A stretch of 64,000 nucleotides of DNA from Tetrapyrgos nigripes (lineage: Eukaryota > Basidiomycota > Agaricomycetes > Agaricales > Campanellaceae). The translations under genes were made by a program, and so were the position numbers. Shown one piece after another: positions 10,330 through 21,908 of the stretch. The DNA lies in assembly GCA_013368315.1 (NCBI GenBank), contig JAACJM010000069.1:62001-126000 (forward strand), in the 5' to 3' direction. The notes beneath the pieces are model-generated. The model was not told where the DNA came from, made no database searches, and saw nothing but the letters and a program-made list of their open reading frames with translations. How positions within the stretch are numbered: the stretch's first letter is position 1; each line of letters opens with the position of its first letter.

Positions 10330-13300
10330 CTAATTATCCAAGAATCCTATTTTACGCCAATACCCAATCCACTTCTCTACATCTTCAGAACCAAGCTGGC
10401 GTTGCGTCAAAGTCTTCAGAGTATGACTAGATTCCACAGTCCGAGCTGTACTAAGAGATGGAAGCCCAAGAACTTCGCCATTGACATTATCAGCAGTTGC
10501 TACCTGGGATTGGAAAAATTCCAACAGCTTCAGGGCGGGGTTGCGAGCAGGGTCGGAAGCGGAAGATTGGGACTTGTTCAGCGCCTCGATCCATTGAGCA
10601 TATGGTACTATCTCAGCTCCGATCATAGGTGCGACGAGGTCAAGGATGTGCGATGCCGTTGTAGGATGAGGGTGTACCAGATTGGCAAACTGGTAGTTGC
10701 TGTGACTGAGTTCTGTGATCACTTGAGCAGCAATGTCGATGGGAACCCAGGACAGATGCTAGCATTAATCGGATTGTCAGTCTCTTGTGAGTATTCAAAA
10801 CAAATACTGTTAACTCACTCCGCCTAACATGGGTAGTTTTTTGAGAGTCTGGCTTGATCTGACGAGAGCAGGGAACCATTCGGTCGTATTCCACTCCCCA
10901 TTTGGCCCACCACAGATCTGACCGACTCGAACAATGACAGGTTTCAAGGGAGTTTGCAGGGATGCTTCACGGAGAATGTTTTCTCCACACCATTTCGATT
11001 CACCGTAACCTGAGCTAACAGAGATCGCGGGATCTGCGAGATAGTCTTCTGGTCCGGGCTTGTCGCTGTGCCAATCTATGAGTGGGTTCTTGAGTCAATC
11101 TTTAATGCTAGCTGGGAGAAAGAAGATACGCACTGTTGAAGACAGCGATGGAGCTCACGAAGACAATTCTGGGAATTATCTCACGTCTGGATGTCAAGGC
11201 AAGGTCGAGCAAGTTGCGTGTACCCTGCAAATGAGGCTCCAAGGACGCAAGGGAGACATTAAAGTCAACGCGCCACGCTGCCAGATGGTGGTCAGTCACG
11301 AATTCCTCTATGACTCACTCAATCACTCACCATTGTGGATTATCAGAGTCAGTTCATTGCGAAGAGTCTCGTGGACCTCGTTCTGCAAGCCCAAGAGCGG
11401 CTTGCTCGAATCCCCTTCCAGAAGGACGAGTTTGGGTGACCCAAGGAGAGCAATGTCGAGTCCGCGTCCATTGAATGATTTTTCTTGTCGTGACACGAGA
11501 GTAGTGCTCGAGGGTCTATTGAGAGCATATACTTTCGCGAATTCCTTCGACTCGAGTAGTCGAGCCAGCAAATGACTTCCCAAATATCCAGTCGTACCCG
11601 TGATCAAAACTGCACCGGGAGTATCAGCCTTGACACTACTGGCAATCTGATCGCGCTTGGGGAAATCCTTGGTATATTTGTTCACCAACGACTTCATTTG
11701 CTGAGCTCTGCTTGAAGTATCCGCCATTTCCAGGGCCTTTCCTTGTACCAAATTCGTCATATACTTGCCGAGTTGTCTAGCAGTTGGATATGCGTACACA
11801 AAGTTCTGGGGTATTTCTCGGATGTTGACCTGGTCATTGAACTTCAATGCGTGCAGCACGGTATTCCTGATCCAAGTCACTTGCAAACTAAAACAGAAAA
11901 TCTCAGAAAACAGCGGTTACAAAAAGGAAATGTCTCGCACCTATCGCAACCTCTCTGGAAGATATCATCCTCATCTCCGAGCTCCGAGTCACCCTTCATA
12001 ATAGACTGGAACGCCACATGGATAAATGATATGCAATCCTCTGCATTCCAGCTTTTTGGCGGATCAAATTGCGTTTGAGAAGACTCGTCAAATGCGGTGT
12101 AAGCAGCTTCGATCTCTTCAGCGTAGTCTTTTAGTACAGCGTTCCTCTTGGGAGAGCCTTTGGGAGTCCTCTGGAAGGGCTTGTCTGGATGTGTTACGAG
12201 TATCATCTACCGGAAGGCTTTGGTTTAGTGCATGAAGCATAACGATACATGGAAACGAACTCACCTCCTTGAATATCCTCGAATGAGCCGGTGCAAAGTC
12301 ATTTGCTTTGTCCACGGTTGGCCTGGTAATGATGTTATTTAGGCCCACATACTAACTAGAAAAGAAATCACTCATACCATATAAGACTTCGATACTCTGC
12401 TAGTTTCTCTGTATCTTGAGGATCAAACACCTTGTCGGGACTTGGAGCAATGATAACACCGGCATAGAATTTGGATCTTCCGAACATAATTGCACCATCG
12501 ATATTTGGATCTGTGACGAGGATACTCTCTATTGGCCCAGGATTTGTCTGGGTGCCAGAAAATTAGCTTCGAAAGGGAAATCCAAAGTGACTGTACATAC
12601 CTTTTCTCCAGTAGAATGCATGATTTGATCGTCCGCACGGCCATAGATCTACAAAATGTTTTCATGGATGTCAGTGTACATCAAAGCAGAGCCTAAGAGA
12701 AATCAACGTACTTGGAACAGTCTGGGATCCTGTGGATGCCGCGTAACCAAGTCAAAAGTATCCAAAACCGGTACACCGTCGATAAACGCGTTAAGGATAG
12801 CTGGTGTATGAGTTGGACATTTCTGTGGACGAATCAGTCATGAGCATCGACATCGAAAGGATTACTATAATCTCACCTTGAGCACCAACTTGAAAAGGTG
12901 GTCCACATCAGAGGGGACAAAGACAGGATCAACGTGTTCGGATATCTGTTTGTGCTATCAAAAGGTAATTCCTGTCACATGAAATGAAATGTGCATACAC
13001 GCATCCATTGCCAACCTAGAGGATCCGGACCACCTGGAGAAGAAGGTTAGTCGAAATCGCCTGTCTCACAATGCTTCAGTTGATAACTCACTTGGGAACA
13101 AATGATTGATTGTACCACTTTCAGTTCTGGAGGAACAGAGAAATAATTGGTTCAGAATTTCGAGTGATAGACACAGACTTCGTTTAATGCTTACTGTCCG
13201 TAAAGAGGAACAATCTTGACGCCTATTCATGAAAATCAATGGACGCCACCACGGGAGAAGATTGGAGATAACTGACCTGCTTTGAAAAGCATGTCTCCTG

Positions 13301-14515
13301 TAGTAGTTTCCAGAGGGCCACCGGCATATAATACGCTCAGAAATTTTGAGAGAACCTTTACTTTCTCGGGGTCTCTTGCCAGTGCCTGTGACATGATCAA
13401 TTAGTCGAGAATCAAATGACTTCGAATGTAAGTCATACACGTACCTCTACAAAAGATGGAACACAATATAACAGCGAAGAATTGGTCTTGACTGCCGCAC
13501 TGAAGACCGAATCAGGAGTGGGTATGACAGGAGGAGTGGTAGGAGGGAAAACGGAGACTGTCAAGCCCAAGAAAGCCTATAGCTGGTATGAGCTCAGATC
13601 ATCGTTCAGTCAGATCAAAGACTTACAGTCCACGCAATCTGAATAACACCCATGAGGTCTGGATGGGTTGTCAGTGTCTTGTGTCTATCAATGACTAGTC
13701 ACTCACGAAACATGGGAACGGCGTGTGCGCTGAGAACTTGACTTCCAACGTCAATTTCACCGTAATCTGTGCAAGGACTAAGTATACAATATGAGGCCAG
13801 TCGCGACTTGAAACGTACAAGCAGACATTGCAGACTCCATGAACAGTCTCATGGTCAGCGCAATTGGCTTTGGAAATGCCGTGCTTCCAGACGAATGCAA
13901 TATGACCGCTACACTGTCCTGTGTGACACCCTCCAACGAAGGAAGGTCGACTATCTTGTTTGACTTGTACAGTGCGTCGAAAGTGGGCATATCGTGAATA
14001 TTGACTGTGAGCTCGGAATCCTGAAATGCAGTGTTGATTAGATCCCGCATAGGACCGTCCGTGTTGACGAAGATGTGATGAACATTCTTCTTCTGCACCA
14101 GATGGGCAATTGCAGCAGGAGAGTTACGCGTAGAAAGTGGGAAGGGTTGATAGCCAGCTCGCATGATTCCAGCGATAGTGGCGAAATAGGTCATGGAATC
14201 TACGAGTTATCGTAAATAAAGAGAGAATCGAAGACGACAGGTTTACGCACCAACGTTGGAGAGAACTGCCACCACAGGAATATCATCTCCGTTTTGAGAG
14301 ACATACTCGCTGACTAGACCAGCTGCTCGTCGTATCGCCGCGGTCGCATCCTTCCACAAGATTGTCTTCAGCTCCCCGTCCTCGTCGTAGCGGAACAGAG
14401 GGTGATTAGGACTGTTAGTGCCGTGATAGTCAAAGAGGAGAGCGAGAGGTAGAGATTGGTCCAAGGGTGGCCTGGTGAAGGTGGATCTGCCTTTGAAAGC
14501 GTTGTAGTTCTTCAT
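10330..14515 (-). CDS. Adenylate-forming reductase, A-T-R architecture (AFR-A)
   Basis: NRPS-like enzyme expected to adenylate a carboxylic acid, tether it to phosphopantetheine and reduce it to an aldehyde with NAD(P)H. About 19 exons and roughly 1,050 residues. It begins MKNYNAFKGRSTF at 14515 and ends KIGFLDN at 10330. Adenylation motifs: ILHSSGSTAFPKPI (A3), YGQTESG (A5), YGRADDQI (A7) and the A10-like PKGSPKRNAVL. The carrier site is DDIFQRGCDSL, with its Ser restored by splicing. The reductase has the nucleotide-binding TGTTGYLGSHLL and the YGESK of the SDR Tyr-Lys pair. No lesion was found. It lacks the intron in the TNPGPIE segment that AFR-B and AFR-C have. It is the inverted partner of AFR-D. 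The substrate is unknown. Confidence 0.9.
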
Positions 14516-14597
14516 GATTGATTAGAGTAGTGCTGCGAGTGTCGGTTGTAAGTAAGGGTAGAGTAGATTTGTGGAGACATGGAAGGCTGATGATGGT

Positions 14598-14605
14598 CCT
14601 TATAA
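14598..14605 (-). promoter_or_regulatory. TATA-like box of AFR-A
   Basis: TTATAAGG on the minus strand, 83 nt upstream of the AFR-A ATG. It is conserved at the same distance before AFR-D (59861-59868). Confidence 0.5.
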
Positions 14606-14843
14606 CCGAAACTGGCCCAGGTATGAAGACGTCAACGACGAGGGACTCGGATCAGTCCATCCCCGAAGATGAGTACGCCAGTATTGGCTGTTTTCCTTGT
14701 GACCGATCGTTTTGTTTTGCAAAAAAGTAACCTGTTGAGCGATAAACGCGATCAGTGTAATGAAAAGCAGGCAACATCAAACTTGCGGTTCATTTACTTT
14801 GTATTCATCATACGAAGCCGTTGAGAAGAAGCATCTGGAGAGA

Positions 14844-14869
14844 GTCCGACGCGTGCGTGAGTGTCGGGC
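14844..14869. promoter_or_regulatory. Dyad site upstream of AFR-A (imperfect)
   Basis: GTCCGAC, 12 nt, GTCGGGC on the plus strand, 329 nt upstream of the AFR-A start codon. The AFR-D promoter has the perfect form at 59598-59623. One half-site is unchanged in both. A regulator-binding role is inference. Confidence 0.35.
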
Positions 14870-14880
14870 TGATGAGAAAT

Positions 14881-15579
14881 AATGCGCCGTGGCTCCACCA
14901 CAGCGTTCCAAGGGTTTTCAAAGAATATGTCCTCGATCTACTCCTTCTGTACTACCAAAAGACGCAAGTCTACTAAGGCTAGACGACGACCACAAGCAAC
15001 GCAACGTTTATATGCCGAATTTAGAAAGATCCATGAGAAGAATATGGATATTGTTGGTCGGATAAGTCAGTCGATGACAGACGAAGACCTTACAACTTAC
15101 CTCGGTGCAACAGTTCTTTGACTTCTGAGATGCCAGTGGAGAGCCTTGGTGGTCATGAAGCGAGGGTTACTACCAAATAAGGCATTTCCTGAATGAAGCG
15201 CACGCGACGTCAGCGGAACCATCTGCTAAACACCATCGTCTTTTTACTTGCTGTTGACTTTCTCCTTCGAAGTCGGGCCTGGTTTTTCTGTAAATCTCCG
15301 AGGCCAATACGAGATATCTTCAACGCAGTGAGACACAAGGCTTACCGTGAACACTCATCCACTTCTCCTGCATGAACTTGAAGAGCAGAATTTGTAGCCA
15401 TCGAACCCCGTCGTTGCGTACGTATCTCAATCTATTCGCTCTGTGTCCGTGCAGCGTTTGGTTTTACCTGAAGCCGGTATTTCCTGCGACTGCTGTACGT
15501 GTATCTTTGCAGCGTGGACGCCCTTGTTGCTGATCAGATGAACACAGATTGGGCTGAGTACCTCTAATCCTCGCTGGAA
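14881..15579. other. Mostly non-coding; one 79-codon open frame
   Basis: Lies just outside the inverted repeat. An open frame at 14882-15121 (+) starts MRRGSTTAFQGFSKN and is basic in its middle; no family is recognised and it may be chance. The stretch to 15579 may contain further decayed exons of the remnant gene that follows, but I could align none of it. Confidence 0.35.
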
Positions 15580-16533
15580 ACCCTTTGTGTCCGAAGTTAT
15601 CAAGCATTCTCTAGCCAAGATCAATGCCTCATCGGTGTACCAGGAGGTCTTGTTTGCTTTGACCGTTCGTTTCAATCCATCTAATAGACAGCTTGCATGA
15701 ACTCATTCTTCATCTTGTGCCGATGAGTTCCTCACCTTTGAGGCCTTCACAGGATCCCTAAGGCAGCTATTGATCACTATGGTACCGCTCTTGTCTTTCT
15801 TCCTGCCGAGTCCAATCATTTGAAAGTGAAAGCTACGTTTGGCGACTTTCAGATCGAGATTTGCTCCAATGAGAATCAAGGCCATTCCTCTGTCCATATC
15901 ATTGTTCTCTACTCTGGAATTGACGACATTCACATCACATCACATCCACACACGCAGTCAGCCATCTGACATATCATGTCGTTGCCAAGCCTGATGCTCG
16001 GATTCTCTCTCCTTTCGACGTTTCTCCCACCTCACTGGAGCTGAGGCCCGAGGGACACTTTCAAGACCTGAAGATGGCTCCTCTAAAACCTTCAAGATCC
16101 ATCAACCGAAGGTATTCTCGACCATCTCTTGTACATCCTCCCCAAAGATTTCCGCAATCTTTCCCAGACCAGTGCTGCAGGTGCAGAGGCTAACTGCACA
16201 CCTGATTCCTTTACCCAAAGCGTACCGTTTTAAACTCTTGTATGTTGATGCAGAGCATTGCACCGAATCAATACACGGCATACGCCATCCATACAAGGAC
16301 TACGATTGGTTTTTTAAGAAGACTGAGGTTGAGTGGGCACGGGAGTTGGAGAAAGAAAATGTGGAGCCAGAGTTCACAGTCTCCATTACCTTTATGGACC
16401 TAAATTGGGACTGATGCCCGACTTGGAGAAAGCCATTCAACAGAAAATCAAGGACTCGGATCAGGACTATGTCACAGATCACGGAAAACTTGGTGATAGG
16501 GATCCGCAGGTTTATGCGGAAGGCAATGAGTAG
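15580..16533 (+). pseudogene. Remnant 1 of an unknown gene family
   Basis: Broken frames match the remnant at 40.5-42.06 kb: KINASSVYQEVLFALTVRFN; GTALVFLPAESNHLKVKAT; IIVLYSGIDDIHITSH; LIPLPKAYRFKLLYVDAEHC; VEWARELEKENVEPEFTVSI; LEKAIQQKIKDSDQDY. Lesions seen: a TGA after HTQSAI (near 15967), and a shift at 16411-16416, where MDLNWD meets a stop while MPDLEKAIQQ continues in another frame. The family is not recognised. The conserved block around AKAY.F.L....EH suggests a folded domain of about 60 residues. It lies about 1 kb upstream of AFR-A and is divergent from it. The 5' limit is uncertain. Confidence 0.65.
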
Positions 16534-17150
16534 TAGTCTTTTCAAAGTTCAAGAGTTCCTCTGTTAGGTTTCAGCTGATGAAACTTCCTCAGCTCTACTT
16601 ATTATGACGCGGTGCGTTATACTCGCAGTAAGTAGCTCTTTCGAAGTATACCGGTTTTTTTGTCTGAAGTCCTGCTGTCATGACCTTTCGGGAAGAAGCA
16701 GCAGAAACGTCGCATTTCGAGCTTTATCCAAGAGTCAATTGTGAAAGTTGAAGAAGAATGAGTTTTTGCCGGTTCAGGACAACAAAGAGTGTAACATACG
16801 TGCACTACTGTACTAAGACTACGTAGTTGTTTTCATATCTCACTGAGTCACTAAATTCGTTTGGCATGTCCAGCTCGCGTTTGATTTGCTGTTGTCCTTC
16901 TCTAGACTCTACGTCCTCGTAACTGACCCATCCGGTGTCCCACTGGCATAGTCTCAGAGCTCACTTTTATGATCAAATATTTAGTATGTCAGGACAGGAG
17001 TTCGGTTCGTGCAAGACAGTACTCAAGTCCGACGGCGTCGGCAGGCCTAGGAAAAATCGGAGTCGGGCTCTTGAAGATGCCGCTTCGCGGGATCAAGCTT
17101 CAAGGTCTAACTGCAAGTATCTTGCAGACAACGACTTGACAACGACCACC
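16534..17150. other. Intergenic, no gene seen
   Basis: About 600 bases between the remnant and the amidase start. No TATA box or coding frame stands out. A frame open from 16986 leads into the amidase start region but lacks conserved content. Confidence 0.45.
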
Positions 17151-19537
17151 ATGTGGGGTTCATCTTCCACGAAACAAATCCCCGACGCAAAGATTGCGGA
17201 AAGGTCTCGACTACTCAAGGCTTTCAGCACTTCTCTCACCCCAGGCGACTCGACTCGCTATCTCAACGCTTCCGGTAAGTATCGTGTGCGCGACCGTGTT
17301 TAGACGCGCTCATATCTATGACGACATCCAGTTAAGGACATTGTCACCCACATTGAGTCGGGGGAATGGACAGCGGTTCACGTTGTCGAAGCATATATTG
17401 CTCAGGCTATTGTTGCTCAGGAAGCTACGAATTGTATCACTGAAGGTGTGTAACATGTCCGTGTGCAGCAAACCAAACTTGACCAGACTGTCTTCCCATT
17501 GCAGTACTCTTCGAGCAGGCACTGAAACAGGCTAAGGAACTCGATGAGGAGTTTACCTCGACGAAGAAGTTGAGAGGTCCTTTTCATGGTGTACCGTTTA
17601 GTGTCAAAGTGAGCGTATGACCTTTCTTTCGAGATTTCGCTGACCCTTCTACTCCCATTGCTCAGGACCAATGTTAGCTCATTCTTTCGTTATACCCTGA
17701 ATCTCAGAATTAACTGGAACCGTTGCATCTACAGTCGACATCACAGGATTCGACTCTACTATCGGTTTCACTCAATGGGCCAATAAACCAGCTACCACCA
17801 ATGCTGTGGTACGTCCTGTTCTCCCGTTTCTTCACTATTCTATAATTCCTTCACAACCTCTCAGCTCGTCCAACACCTCATCTCCCTCGGCGCCATCCCA
17901 ATCCTCAAAACCAACGTTCCTCAAACCATGTTCTCTTTCGAATCCTCCAACCCTCTCTGGGGACGTACAACGAATCCATATAATTCCGAATTCACCTGTG
18001 GTGGGTCTTCAGGCGGTGAAGCAGCTGTTTTAGCTATGGACGGTGCAGTTTTTGGGATTGGGAGTGATATCGGGGGAAGCCTGAGGATGCCTCCAGCGTA
18101 TTGTGGGATTTATTCCTTGAAGCCGAGTGCAGGGAGGATTTCAAGGAAAGGTGCGGCTAGTCCGGATCCGGCGTTTGAGGGTATTAAGGATGTCGTTGGG
18201 CCTTTGGGACGGTGAGTGGGTGTTTTCTAAAACTCGACTCAAGGATCTTAACTGAGAATATTGCTGTGTATGTCTAGGTCGGTGGAGGATCTTGATTTAT
18301 TCTGTCGTTCCCTGTTCGGACGTGACGATGATTTTGGCGATCATGGATTCGTCCCTCTACCCTACCGTGAAGTGTCTTTACCTGAGAAACTCCGTTTTGG
18401 ATACTTTGTCAATGATGGCTTCGCAAAAGCTTCCCCAGCCAATAAGCGTGCAATACTGTTCACTGTGGAAAGTCTGCGGGAAGCAGGACACGAATGTGTT
18501 GAGGTTGAAATACCCGATGGTGAGCAACCTTGACACGAGTCTGTCAGAACTAGAGATTGCTTACTTTTCACTTGTCTGAATAGCTACCGAAGCCATTCAA
18601 ATATTTACGGCTCTGTGCTCTGCAGATGCCTATAGGAGAATGACGAGCCACTTGGGCCCAGATTCTATGGTGAACACTAAATATATTGACCAGACATTGT
18701 TAGCTGAAACTTTATATAGGAATCATACCTCTCACTTCCAGTATACATGTCAAGGGTTCCTGGTATGACTTTTGGTACATCTCGGCTGAAGTTGACACTC
18801 ATTTAATTTTGCAGGCTTCCTGCGCAGTATTGCAAGCTGGATTGTGTCGACATTTATTGGAGATACCAAATTCGCTTCCCTAGCTCAGGCGACTTCTCCC
18901 AAATCTTTCGGAGAGTACAGTGCATGGGTTGATAAGAGAAACGACTACAATGACCGATTCCATGATAAGGTTCATATTATGACCCAAAACCTTGGCAAAA
19001 CTAGCTAATCCTTTGACATTCCCAGGTCTGGAAACATTATGCACTAGATGGTATCATTTGTCCCGTCCAAGCCGTGCCTCAGGTCCCCAATGGGTTAGTC
19101 TGGTGTTTGTTTGCGCTATATGCGTCACTGGAGAACTAACGTCTTGTTATTGCAGTGGCGCAACAGACCTCTTACCCATTGCAGTTGGTACGGCCCTTTT
19201 CAATGTGGTGAATAGTCCTTGTGGAGTCATCCCAGTCACACATGTCAACGGCAAGAAGGATCAGCTCACAGACGAATGGACTGATCCCAAAAAGAGGAAC
19301 GGGTGCAAGTTGATTGAAAATCAGCTGTACAGTGGATTTATGGGAAAGAGGGCGTATTATGACGCGGAAAAGATGGACAATATGCCAGTAGGGATCCAAT
19401 TGGTGGGGAGGAGGTACGAGGATGAAAAGGTGCTTGGGATGATGAGGGTTGTGGACGAGGCCGTGAAGGCGGGGAATAAAACAAAGTTTGGGCCGGGAGC
19501 ATTTAGATACCGGTCGAGAACATCTGTGGCGAATTGA
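17151..19537 (+). CDS. Amidase (amidase signature family)
   Basis: Hydrolyses an amide to acid and ammonia or amine; fungal members act on small aliphatic or fatty acid amides. The catalytic Lys is in GVPFSVKDQ, the glycine/serine signature is CGGSSGGEAAVLA, and the cis-Ser and nucleophile are in GSDIGGSLRMPP, a complete Ser-cisSer-Lys set. ATG 17151 gives MWGSSSTKQIPD. Exons: 17151-17274, 17332-17445, 17505-17608, 17666-17672 (7 nt), 17735-17808, 17865-18211, 18278-18519, from 18584, from 18815 to 18969, 19026-19093 and 19156-19537. The region 18670-18814 is the least certain; the protein resumes at FLRSIASWIVSTFIGD. The C-terminus carries NMPVGIQLVGRRYED, typical of the family. No signal peptide is seen. 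Confidence 0.87.
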
Positions 19538-20156
19538 GGTAGATATGGCCGACTAACCTATCTTTATTTATGATTGTGGCACAGACCTGAAAGCAATCTA
19601 ATTGAAATAGAATTACACTGAAGAAAGCTGAGAGTGGAAAAGGCTACATGCGACTATTAGTCCGCTGGGCGACCTGCTCTGCGGTCTGCTTTGCGTTGGT
19701 CCATCTGAACAAAGTAAGTAAAGTCTCGGGATTTAAGATGAGAAATGATTCATACCCAAGTCTTTTTGCAGTCCCTATATGCCTGGAAGTAGTCCAGGCA
19801 TTTATCACGGTCAAAATCGTTCTTGGTCATACATGCCAGCGAGGCTTTAGATGCTGCTTCACAAGGACTGTTTTGATTGTCTAACGATATTCAGAGGTGG
19901 GATATTCTACTGACTCTGCAAACTGGGTAGCGTCCTGGCGACTCCTAAATGTTTCGCGATAGTCCTTGGGTTTGACATTTGCTTGTGGTTCAGGGAGCGA
20001 ATCAGACATGTTGGTGAAAGAGTAACCGATCTTCCGGAATGCTACGTGAGTTTGTTGATTAGATAATGCCAAGATAAATGCCAGGCACATTGAAAATTTT
20101 ATAGAATCGCGTATAAAAAGGATTGCCGGCTTCTGCCCTTCTTAGCAGCCCCTGTC
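19538..20156. other. Intergenic, no gene seen
   Basis: About 620 bases holding the amidase 3' UTR and the upstream region of the transporter gene. A GTATAAAAAG TATA-like box occurs at about 20109, roughly 45 nt before the transporter ATG. No other feature. Confidence 0.5.
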
Positions 20157-21908
20157 ATGCCCAGCTCTGCGTCCCTACACCAGGACTTCAAGGACAGCGC
20201 AAAAGACCACGTCGCCGACGTCGAGTCTCTTCACAATGTCGTGCCAAAGACCACTCCTCGTCCCCCAATCCGCTATTCCTCTCCTGCAGCCTTTGTCTCT
20301 AGCGTAGGGGAACGGTTCAAGAGTGTCTGGACCAAAAGGTTCGCGTTGTCACTGCTGGCTGGGCAGCTCGTCTCGTTGTGCATCACCTGTACCAATGTCA
20401 CAACGACAGAGCTCGTGCAGAGGAACTGGGCCTTGTCTACCACCCAGTCGGTGTTTCTGTGAGCGCGACTCCCCATATGCTTCTTGTGGTGTGATCATCT
20501 GATTGACAAGTTGCTGTTGAATAGCTACTTCTCTCTATTCATGATCTATACGCCGTTCACGATATACAAATGTGTGTACTAACGTCGTCAATTCCAAGCT
20601 CCACCACTGACTGTTTTCTTGATCAGATGGGTTCAAGGGATGGGCTGAAGTCATCTTTAAAGATGGATGGAAGTGTATGCATTATATCTTCCATCCACTC
20701 CGTTCATTTCACTCAATCTCTTACCAGACTTCATCCTCGCTGCTTGTGATGTTGAAGGCAATTTTATGGTCGTGAAAGCCTACCAGTATACCGACCTTTT
20801 GTCTTGCATGCTCCTCGATGTACGTCTCCTACTTCCTTTTTGTATTCTCTCTATCTGACAATAGAATCACAGGCGTTCGTGTGCTCCTTTCCATATATTT
20901 CTTACATACTTACGCGTTCTGTGACAGATGGGCCATCCCAGTCTGCTTATTCTTCTCATGGGTGTACATGCGTACAAGATACCGGTGGACTCAACTACTC
21001 GTGCGGCTTCATCCCTCCCGTCTTTCAATCAAATTGTAACTTTTTATCTGCAGGGGGTATTCATCTGTATCATTGGCCTCGGACTTCTGGTTACCGCGGA
21101 TGTAGTCACGGACAAAAACTTTTCACCAGTGGATAGAGGCAAGGGTGATGCTTTCATGGTAGCCGGAGCGACGCTCTATGGATTCAGTGCGTTGTTTTCT
21201 GGATTTCATTCCTACATGCTAATAATCTCTCATTGTGCTGTTTGTAGCCAACGCCACGGAAGAGTTCCTCGTACGAAGACGGCCTCTATACGAAGTCGTC
21301 GGACAGCTTGGAATGTGGGGTTTCATGATCTGTGCTATCCAGGCTGCAAGCTTGGAACATGCAGGCATGCACACTGCGACATGGAACGGAGCAACTGGTA
21401 TGTACACAACTTTTCCTTGTTTTTTTGTTTGTCCGTTTGCTCATGGTTCCATGTCATTATAGTCGGCCTCATACTGGCATACACCGCTGCTATGTTCATC
21501 TTGTACACAGTTGCTCCCATACTATACCGTATGGCGTCCTCGGGTTACTACAACCTCAGTCTGCTGTCAAGTGATTTCTATGGACTGCTCTTTGGCTTGT
21601 TCCTCTTCGTGTGTCCCATTTCCTTATGCTTCCTCTATTTTGAATCTGACCTTTGTTTAATCTGTGAATAGCACTACTCCCCTTACTGGCTCTACTTTAT
21701 CGCATTCGCAGTCGTCCTTTGTGGTCTGATCACATACTTTTGGTCATCAGCGCGTAAGTCAAATACTGGCTTTTTTGACGTTGCAAGGGCTAAAATTTTC
21801 AAATTTACAGCCGAAGAACAAGGTGAACTCAACCCTCAAGCACCAGAATATGTTCAAGCCAAAAGAGAAAATCTTCGTGGGCCGCAGAGCGTTGCTGGCA
21901 ATGTTTAA
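20157..21908 (+). CDS. SLC35F-type (DUF914) membrane transporter
   Basis: Member of the drug/metabolite transporter superfamily related to nucleotide-sugar carriers; the SLC35F substrate is not settled. A soluble N-terminus of about 60 residues (MPSSASLHQDFKDSAKDH) is followed by about ten hydrophobic segments. Diagnostic blocks: DVEGNFMVVKAYQYTDLLS, WAIPVCLFFSWVYMRTRYRW, VFICIIGLGLLVTADV, KGDAFMVAGATLYGFS, NATEEFLVRRRPLYEVVG, GFMICAIQAASLE and YWLYFIAFAVVLCGLITYFW. The soluble C-tail ends RGPQSVAGNV. Introns are many and short: 20459-20524, one near 20571-20626, and 20675-20727 are clear. The junctions around 20820-20930 are not; an 8-nt exon may be present. No frame lesion is evident outside that stretch. 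Confidence 0.82.

Larger units (their letters stand above)
10477..14880 (-). repeat. Inverted repeat arm 1 (AFR-A and its promoter)
   Basis: Matches 59583-64000 in the opposite orientation, including introns and about 365 nt upstream of the start codon. Similarity stops at about 14880, beyond the upstream CTCTCCAGATGCTTCTTCTC stretch. The inner limit cannot be seen because the partner runs off the window. Confidence 0.85.
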